Part shown: piece by piece, positions 57,427 to 64,000 of the stretch
Layout: each line of letters opens with the position of its first letter
How positions within the stretch are numbered: the first letter of the stretch is position 1
Source of the DNA: Rutstroemia sp. NJR-2017a BVV2
Lineage: Eukaryota > Ascomycota > Leotiomycetes > Helotiales > Rutstroemiaceae
NCBI GenBank assembly: GCA_002946415.1
Contig: NJPS01000045.1
Coordinates: forward strand, 1 to 64,000
Direction: 5' to 3'
DNA: 64,000 nt
Translations under genes and position numbers: made by a program
Notes under the pieces: generated by a model
The model's input: the letters and a program-made list of their open reading frames with translations, nothing else
Database searches by the model: none
What the model was told of the DNA's origin: nothing

Positions 57427-58407
57427 TCATGCTGAACCTCTTTCCAGTTCTTTTAGATATTCATTTTCAAATCTATATTTCCTGCCCTTGTTCCACTCCA
57501 ACCCCCAATTGATCTCCCCAACTTCGACTCTAATTGGTCGTAAGGGCCGGAGCCCATCCAACAACATCTTCTTCTGCTCCCAAGTATATGTTTGCGGCGG
57601 TTCTTGCCAGTTAATTCTTAGAAAATGGATGTCCGCGCCCGCTAACCATTTCCGCATCTTCTTGATACCTTTTTTCACCTCCACCAATCTCGCTCCGGCT
57701 TCGAAATCCTGGGGTTTCTGTTTGCGCTTTTCGCTCCCGAGGTGAATTGACAAGGAAAGATTACGTATGGAAGATGTGAGCGCAGACGACAACACCAACT
57801 CTGATCGCTGCGTTTTATGCATCCAGATATCATAATTAATAGTCAGCGAAACCAGCTGCAGCGGCCCTCCGTAAAAGACCGGCAGAGCTTCATGATGTAC
57901 CTGCCGATTCAAGCGCAGCAGCGCGGGCTCGAACGACTGCGATAAATGGATGTGCGATTGCAGTTGTCGGGGATGCGGGCCCAGGCGCGGGAAGTCCGAG
58001 GGGGGCGTCAAGAGCAGCGAGTAGATGAATTGTCGGATTTCGAGGGGCAGGCGGAGGAATGCGGATCGCGGAGGGTCTGCGGGGCGGGGTGTGGTGGAGT
58101 CGGCTTCGAGGGATCCGGACCCCAGGCCCATGCCTATCCCCATCCCCATGGGGTCGGGGCTTGGCATTTGCGCAACGAGCGATTGTGTGTGTTTTTGGAG
58201 AATGAGGAAATAGTTACGGAGGTCCTGCTTGCGTAGGGACCAGACGGCATCTTCGGTGATGGTGAGGACCGTTTGGATGGAAGGGTAGCGTTGCGATGCG
58301 TCTTTGGCCGTGGCGAGGCGTTTGTGTTGGGGATGGGCGCTGTCTGGTAGGAGGGAGGGCGATTGCTGGTATGGTAGATAGTTTTCTGGTACTTCCGGGT
58401 GTGACAT
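57427..58407 (-). CDS. Hypothetical DUF7730/2EXR-like protein
   Basis: A 326-codon frame. Residues about 120-140 read FLRLPLEIRQFIYSLLL, and a later stretch reads LLRLNRQVHHEALPVFYG. This LPxEIR...RQVxxEA...FYG pattern is common in fungal proteins of unknown function annotated as DUF7730 or 2EXR and distantly resembles F-box proteins; no activity is known. The N-terminus has a conserved-looking helix (RYPSIQTVLTITEDAVWSLR) and a Met/Gly-rich spacer. The start is uncertain: an overlapping proline-rich frame begins at 58519 (MSSINTPRAPKLSTEFRANQ) and looks coding, but is in another frame and I find no intron that joins them. Confidence 0.7.
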   Translation of the reverse strand: MSHPEVPENYLPYQQSPSLLPDSAHPQHKRLATAKDASQRYPSIQTVLTITEDAVWSLRKQDLRNYFLILQKHTQSLVAQMPSPDPMGMGIGMGLGSGSLEADSTTPRPADPPRSAFLRLPLEIRQFIYSLLLTPPSDFPRLGPHPRQLQSHIHLSQSFEPALLRLNRQVHHEALPVFYGGPLQLVSLTINYDIWMHKTQRSELVLSSALTSSIRNLSLSIHLGSEKRKQKPQDFEAGARLVEVKKGIKKMRKWLAGADIHFLRINWQEPPQTYTWEQKKMLLDGLRPLRPIRVEVGEINWGLEWNKGRKYRFENEYLKELERGSA

Positions 58408-58768
58408 TAGGGGTAGGAGCTGGGGATGGGCTTGCAGATGGTGGTGGCACAGTGTAAGACTGGTTCGCTCGGAATTCGGTGCTGAGTTTCGGGGCGCGTG
58501 GTGTATTGATTGAGCTCATTGACCCCTTAGCACGGGTGCACTATTTGACTGGCTCGGTAGATCGCGAGATAAGATAAGATCTCCTATCTTTAGCGGATGC
58601 ATGTTGGTTCCACGACACTTTTCATTCGTCTCATATCAGATTTGCGCATGGTCGGCTTTAAAGCTTACTCTTCTGTAATTCATGTGAGCTTGAAATGCCA
58701 TCTTCATCAAGAGTTTTCTATCTACGTTAAACACATCATCAACCTAAGCATCAGGAAAATCCCATCCT
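58408..58768. promoter_or_regulatory. Divergent region of DUF7730-like gene and hydrolase gene
   Basis: 361 bp between the assigned starts. The half nearer the DUF7730-like gene carries the alternative proline-rich frame. A GATAAGATAAGATCTC stretch at 58569-58584 has two GATAAG sites, the core recognised by fungal GATA factors; function is inferred. Confidence 0.45.
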
Positions 58769-59987
58769 ATGACTAGCATGCCGTCCACAACCTTCCTCGA
58801 AATCCCCACAAAACCGAATGCTCCAATATCATATACCTTCTATCCACCTTTACACAGCAAAGCGGAACCCACGTCCTACCAGGATCTGATCGTTTTTATC
58901 AACGGTCTTGGACTCCCCGCATCGTCTTGGGCTCAAAGTATCTCAATCCTCCAATCGAGTTTGGAGAATTGCCCACCAATTTTGACTTTTGATCGTTATG
59001 GTCAGGGGTTAACGACAGCACGAGATCCTTTAGATGATGGGTATGGCTACGGCCATGATTTCATGGATGCTGCAAATGATCTACACAGTATAATATTGGT
59101 TATAGCAAAAGCCAAGCTTGACCTTAGCGAGGAGGATATTGAGAGCGGAAAACTCCATCTAACGATTACGGCTGCATCTATTGGTGTAAGTGCTCCATCG
59201 TTCGCCTCTGTGTCTTGATCGTTCCCGTGCCTCAGCGCAGACCGCGGGCAGCCGTTGTATTCAATACTCTATATAACTTCTACATCAATACTCTCATACT
59301 ACTCACTCACATCTTCCCCGACTCACCAAACCAGGTCCCCATAACCCGCCTCTACGCCCAGACCCACCCGCGCCTCATCTCCTCCCTGCTCTTCCTCGAC
59401 TCCAACATCGCCAACGTAAACTACAGCGACTTTCTTCCCTCGCCATCATCTCCCAACTTTGACCCCTCGTTGGTAACCGCCCCCGACTGTTCCCTCGACC
59501 AATACATCGAAGCACGCACCAAACTCGTCAACATGTTCGACCTCCACGTCAAAAATACCGAAGCAATGGACCGCCGCAACGGCCCTTGCTTACTTCCCTA
59601 TGCTGATAAACCTACACTTGTAGGAGCTGATGGGGACGACAGAGGACCCTGGCTTACAGTTGTAGGACATGATCCTGTGGCTTTCGCGGAGTTGAGCTGG
59701 GAGAAGATGGGGACGCCGAGGAGTTTAAGCATGAGGTTTACGAATCCGTGAGTCTCTTCCCTTGTCCCATTCCTTTTTGATCTGAGAAGATAATGTATTG
59801 GTTCGCCGTATGATTAATGAGATGAAGATATTGGGCCCAGTATCATGAAGGCCTGACGAGGATAACGGATGTTGGCAGATGTGGCAGCGTGAAGATTGCA
59901 AAGGGCTGCGGACACTTCATTCAGACGGATGATCCTGCTTTCGTAGCGGGGGAGATCAAGGCTCTTCTCCAAAAATCAGCTAAGTGA
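58769..59987 (+). CDS. Alpha/beta-hydrolase fold protein
   Basis: Three exons, 58769-59185, 59335-59747 and 59828-59987, give 329 residues. The frame contains DLIVFINGLGLPASSWAQSI (the beta strand and oxyanion-loop region), LTFDRYGQGLT (the GxDxxG-like strand before the nucleophile), AASIG|VPITRLYAQTHP (nucleophile elbow with Ser137, split by intron 1) and SLLFLDSNIANVNY. Near the end VVGHDP and CGHFIQTDDPAFVAGEIKAL supply a probable acid and the catalytic His. The substrate is unknown. The elbow reads AXSXG, not the commoner GXSXG. Intron 1 is long (149 bp), and the exon 3 acceptor was chosen because it gives the continuous frame YWAQYHEGLTRITDVGRC. Confidence 0.85.
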
Positions 59988-60635
59988 CAATTGATGTCAC
60001 CTCGCATCTATATCTATAAGACATACGCAATCTCATGGGACCAATGTCCCATTACATTTTCTCCGCCCTTGCTCCCACGCGAAACAGTTGCATACGACCT
60101 CAGATCATGATGAATGGTCGGAAACAAGAAGATACGAGCATGCACTGCCATGTAATGTAGTCAAGGGAACCCTGAATAATCATTGGTCAAATACATTGAT
60201 CGACTTTTCACTAAACAATTGTGCCTTATGCACGCCTCATTAGGCTAAAATTTAATAACCCTAACATCCAATGATATCCTTCAATCCGACATGAGTGGGA
60301 CTGGCGCGAAACGCGAGAACACGAAAATTCGCCAAATGGAGGAAAAAGACGCGCTCAAAAAAAAAGAACTCAAAGCCTCCCCCACTCGTCATATCTGACT
60401 ACTTTCTGGGTAAAGAACAATCATGAACCGATATGATTGCTTGTAAGTTGCGATAGACCACACAAACATAAAACTCCAGAGTCTCCAAACACCACAAATT
60501 CCTGTCGGCCAGCGCATATAGAAAGAACCATTAAAACAGCCGTCGGGTTCATGTACAACATGACATAATCGTGAAATTGTTAAATCGCGACGCTCATCGC
60601 ACATCAAAAGTCGAGCTAGCATGAATCGAATCAGA
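59988..60635. other. Intergenic region between hydrolase and Whi5-like genes (convergent)
   Basis: 648 bp contain the convergent 3' ends. A poly-A run is present at about 60357-60366. The short frame at 60389-60736 (minus) has no motifs and overlaps the Whi5-like gene. Confidence 0.45.
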
Positions 60636-61828
60636 TCAAGGTAGAAGGTCACCGCCGAGTTGCATCCCAAGTCCAGTATGCTTGGCAGGGCTGTCACGCA
60701 TGGAAGGGCTCCCATGTGGTGCATGGAAGTTTTCAAAGGTTAGGCGTCGACGAGCTACCGTTACAGGAGTTTTGGCTGCCCTTGGTGTCCATGTAGTTTG
60801 TGCTGGACTAGGCGTGATATTGACAAAGTCAGCAAAGTCGAAGGCTTGTGACGGAGTTGCTGGAGCACCGAATATGGATAGGGACCCACTATATCCCGGG
60901 GTAGTCATCATAGATGAAGGTAGTGCAAGATTCTTGGATGGAGGTGTAGATGGTGGTTGCATTCTGGCTCTTGAAGCAGGATTGGCGGGACTGCTAAGAT
61001 AGAGGAGGAGATCCGCCTCTTCCTCTGCTGGCTTGCCATTTCCATCCTTATTACGTCGTAGAGGGTTACCTCGATTTCTGATAGGAGATGGTGTGCGCGG
61101 AGATGAAGGACGCATATCGAATGAATGTAAAGGAAGGTGATTATCTTCGTCATCTGATGGGGCTGCGAAGCTGGGTGAAGCGAGATCGTCTGGCATATGT
61201 GAAGATCCCCTGTAAAATGATATGTTCGGCCCTGCGGATGTTGTGAAATGGGGTTGTTTGCGTGGCTTGATAGGGGATGACTGGGCTAGTTGATGAAGAC
61301 CTTTCCATGTGTTCGTCTGACGTATTGTCCTGCCAGGTGTTGGCGAAGACCGTACCCTCTTTCTTGAACCGGAGCTTGAAGTGGCCGGCTGAAAAGTGGT
61401 ATGGTACGACCTCTTCCTCGGGCCATTGCTGCTACCACTCGATACAATCTGGTCGGAAAATATGGCGGCAGCTTTCAGCGGTGAGCTGAGTAATGTTCGA
61501 CCCCTCGGATATGCAAACTCGGAGGTTGTGCTAGAAGAAGAATCTGATAGCATGTCCCCGCTCGAAGTTGGTCTCCTCCTCCTCAGCTCTTCTTCCACCC
61601 TTGGCTCTATCGTATCGAGGGACAGATCTTCCCATCCCCTATCTGTTTTAAATTGTGCAAGTGCGAGTCGGTTTTGTAGTTTTCGAGCCATCTATTGCTT
61701 ACAATTAGAATCATCTTTTCTGCTGGTGGATTTGAAGGGGTACAAGGAGGAATTACCCTGCTCAACTCAGCTCTCTTCAACACCGCTCCCACTACCTCCT
61801 CTGGTTGTTTCTTCCATGGCGAGGTCAT
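60636..61828 (-). CDS. Whi5/Nrm1-like G1/S transcriptional repressor
   Basis: Two exons, 61828-61757 and 61691-60636, give 375 residues. Exon 1 encodes MTSPWKKQPEEVVGAVLKRA and ELSR, and after a 65-bp GT-AG intron exon 2 continues MARKLQNRLALAQFKTDRGW and EDLSLDTIEPRV. This L-x-x-R-L-x-L-A-x-[FY]-K helix is the hallmark of the Whi5/Nrm1 family, which binds SBF/MBF transcription factors. EEEADLLLYLSSPANPAS resembles the second conserved short motif (LLxxSPxP) of the family. The rest is low complexity and rich in SP/TP sites (SSPIK, TPSP, SPRTPSP), which suits CDK control. It could begin at 61691 if exon 1 is not used. The family call is moderate because both motifs are short. Confidence 0.65.
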
Positions 61829-63522
61829 CTCTAGGAACTCTGGGTATTTTCGGATTGACCGAGCAGGCCGAGCCAGAAGTATCAAACAAAAGTATTTGAC
61901 AAATAAGAAGCCCGAGAAGGTAGATGGGAAGCGTCGGCGCCAAAAGTGAAATTAGAATGCTCGCTTGGATCGGCTTTTTTTTCTCGATTGAATTTTGCTT
62001 TTTCTCAGCGGGTCAAAATTGATGTAATAAGTAAATAAAAGCGAAGAGGGAATAAAAAGAATGATTGACGAGGGTCAGAGAATAATTGTTTTAAAAAATG
62101 GGTATGGGTTGAGTTTTGGAAATGGAAATAGAATTGAATCTGAAGTGGACGTGGACGTGGAAGTGAATTGTCTGGTATGGTAAGGTCTGGTATGGTATGG
62201 TAACTATGGTAAGAGGAGGGATTGCTCGGCTGTTTGTCTCAAGCTGAGGTTAAGGTTGGAGGAGTGTTGGAATTTCATAGCTCGCTCGCTCATTCCAGGT
62301 TGCTACTGTAACCAGCGACCAGTGACCAGTGACCAGTGCCCAGGAAGGAGTGGCTCAATTCAATGGCATCTGGACACTGTAAGTACTAAGAAGCCTGGCA
62401 GAAAGAAGTAGAGCACTATCAGACTGTTGCATTAAGGCCAGCAAGGCCAGCAAGGCCAGTCCAGGACTCCTCAGTGTCCTCCCACCTGTCCAAGGCACGC
62501 TTAGGTGCACGCTTACGACAAAGAGCTCATCGACCCTCGCTAGGAGGCCCAAGGTACCTGATTCCGGCTGACACTGGCCAGTAGTTGATCTGACACTTCG
62601 CTACATTTCCGGCCTAGATCAGCTAATCATGCTAATCTACCTCGTTGCTGCACCAGCTGTGCCATCCGCTACCAAGCTGCTACCAGGTAGTCACGCAGTA
62701 ACCACAAAGTAGAACGGTTTCCTAGCCAAATAGCTCACTAGCAGGTAGAAACGACACACGGACACACGGACACACGGACACACATATCCAATGACAAAGA
62801 ATAATATCTTGTATTTCGTATCCACTGTCCACTGCCCACTGTCCACTGCTTTTGCTAATAGCTAATGGATAAGAGATACTCGCAGTAGCTAACAGAATCC
62901 ATATTTTATAGTCCTTTATGTCAGATGTGATGCTGGACCTCCTATTCGCTTCGTTGTTCTTTTTGCTCTATCACTGCTTCACATAGGAAGCAACTACCTC
63001 CTTGATGGAGCACAAACATAATGTTACATGTCACTGTAGATTATCGATATATCTTCGGTCCTTCATCACGGGACTGTGTTCAACTCATTCATCCAGTCGA
63101 CCGTTCATTCGTTCCCCCTTGTTTGTCTCTTCTTCTCGTCCTCTCGCTTTCCGTTTGATCTACCTTCGTTAATTCCCATTAACTTCGTATCCCGGGAAAT
63201 TCTTCCATCAGCCCAGCTGGTCCGTTCACAGCCCGTCCAGGAAAGAGCTTCGTCATCCCCAGACTTAAAAATAAACGCTACGACCTATTTGTACTTGTAC
63301 CTTGGAACTCCATTCCCGCATCTCGCACCTTGCATATCAGCGAGCTTGAACTTGCACTTCAACAAAGCTACCTCTCCCCGAGTATACATCAATCACACCA
63401 CAAGCTTGCGACCCCAAATACCTTCCTTCTTTTGCTTTGCTTTCAATCACCAATTCCCATTCCCAATGTTCAATTCAGGACCGATCGCGACCTGATTGTA
63501 TCTCCTTGCATTTGGATAAATA
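61829..63522. promoter_or_regulatory. Long divergent region between Whi5-like gene and metallopeptidase gene
   Basis: 1,694 bp with no supported gene. It contains clusters of short tandem repeats: GGTATGGTA-type (62176-62212), CCAGTGA (about 62317-62338), GGCCAGCAA (about 62435-62459), GGACACACG (62759-62782) and CCACTGTCCACTG (about 62822-62848). The stretch before the metallopeptidase start is C/T-rich, as in long fungal 5' UTRs. Confidence 0.5.
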
Positions 63523-64000
63523 ATGGCCCCCTCCTTCTTGAAGGACTTCAAAAGGCGCTCCAAGTCTAGTTCCAACAAAACGACTGATTCTAGTACTGGG
63601 GACTCCAATGGTAGTAGCGGAAGCAATGGCACTGATAGCACAGAAAGCAATGGCTTCAATTCGAGCAAATCACAAACCTCCTTGAATTCTTCTTATGGTG
63701 CGAGCACATCACCGGCAATGCCACATTCTGTGTCCGCATCCAACCTCAACGGAGTCGCCCCAAACCGTCCTACAGTTTCAACGGCAAGTACCCACCGATA
63801 TAGCGTCTCTGGTATGTCGGGCTTAGGATCTCCTTCTTCGAAATCGGCTCTGCCAGTCTCACCGTATTCGCCGCGAATATTGTCTATATCTGATAACACA
63901 TGGGTAAGATGGCCCGTTGATTGCTCAACGCGTTACATAGCTAATTCGAAATTGGTAGGTGTACCAAAAAGTCCTATCTATCTATGGCACCATCTCAGAT
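63523..64000 (+). CDS. Zmp1-like zinc metallopeptidase (PF12044 type), 5' part
   Basis: The gene runs off the right edge. Exon 1 (63523-63903) starts MAPSFLKDFKRRSKS and is mostly a Ser/Asn/Thr-rich linker with HRYSVSGMSGLGSPS and SPYSPRILSISDNTW. A GT-AG intron (63904-63958) follows, then VYQKVLSIYGTIS to the edge. The start of the conserved domain (VYQKVLxIYGTI) resembles the fungal family of putative metallopeptidases that includes yeast YIL108W and S. pombe Zmp1. The catalytic HEXXH motif would lie beyond the window, so the family assignment rests on this short segment and general resemblance. The upstream region is shared with the Whi5-like gene. Confidence 0.6.
   Translation, partial: MAPSFLKDFKRRSKSSSNKTTDSSTGDSNGSSGSNGTDSTESNGFNSSKSQTSLNSSYGASTSPAMPHSVSASNLNGVAPNRPTVSTASTHRYSVSGMSGLGSPSSKSALPVSPYSPRILSISDNTWVRWPVDCSTRYIANSKLVGVPKSPIYLWHHLR

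Overview
The window is nuclear DNA from a filamentous ascomycete (Pezizomycotina; Leotiomycetes is my best guess, from general gene resemblance only). The evidence is short GT-AG introns of about 47-70 bp with fungal branch points, a HET-domain gene, Atg4, Pom152 and Sqs1 orthologues, and a transposon block that carries the C-to-T signature of repeat-induced point mutation (RIP).

Positions 1 to about 26,300 are a very AT-rich, gene-free block made of nested copies of one non-LTR retrotransposon family. The family resembles the Tad1/MGL type: ORF1 with a CCHC knuckle, then ORF2 with AP-endonuclease, reverse transcriptase, RNase H and a Cys/His tail. I resolve ten copies or fragments (A-J). Two (E and H) are near full length at about 5.8 kb. 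Several end in an (ATCA)n tail, and three insertions (C, D, H) have 13-15 bp target-site duplications that give the nesting order. Copy A, at the left edge, is the youngest: its ORF1 has a single stop codon, and ORF1 and ORF2 overlap by ATGA. Insertion D is unusual because about 1.27 kb of unrelated DNA lies inside the same duplication as the LINE 3' end.

From 26,315 the base composition changes abruptly and ordinary genes follow: HET-domain protein (-), KGD2 (-), complex I B22/NDUFB9 (+), histone H2A (-), a 5-kb gap, histone H2B (+), SQS1 (-), ATG4 (+), JJJ1-like DnaJ (-), SPX-RING protein (+), FBXO21-like F-box protein (+), UCH deubiquitinase (-), POM152 (+), a DUF7730-like protein (-), an alpha/beta hydrolase (+), a Whi5/Nrm1-like repressor (-), and the 5' end of a Zmp1-like metallopeptidase (+) that runs off the right edge.

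Functional neighbourhoods: KGD2 and NDUFB9 are a divergent mitochondrial pair. H2A and H2B are divergent but unusually far apart, yet each keeps the same 13-bp CCAAT-type element about 190-225 bp before its ATG. Three consecutive genes (SPX-RING, F-box, UCH) belong to the ubiquitin system. Exon structures were built by eye from splice signals, reading frame and family conservation. All fit canonical introns except one GC-AG intron (NDUFB9) and one junction in the SPX-RING gene that appears to carry an extra A.
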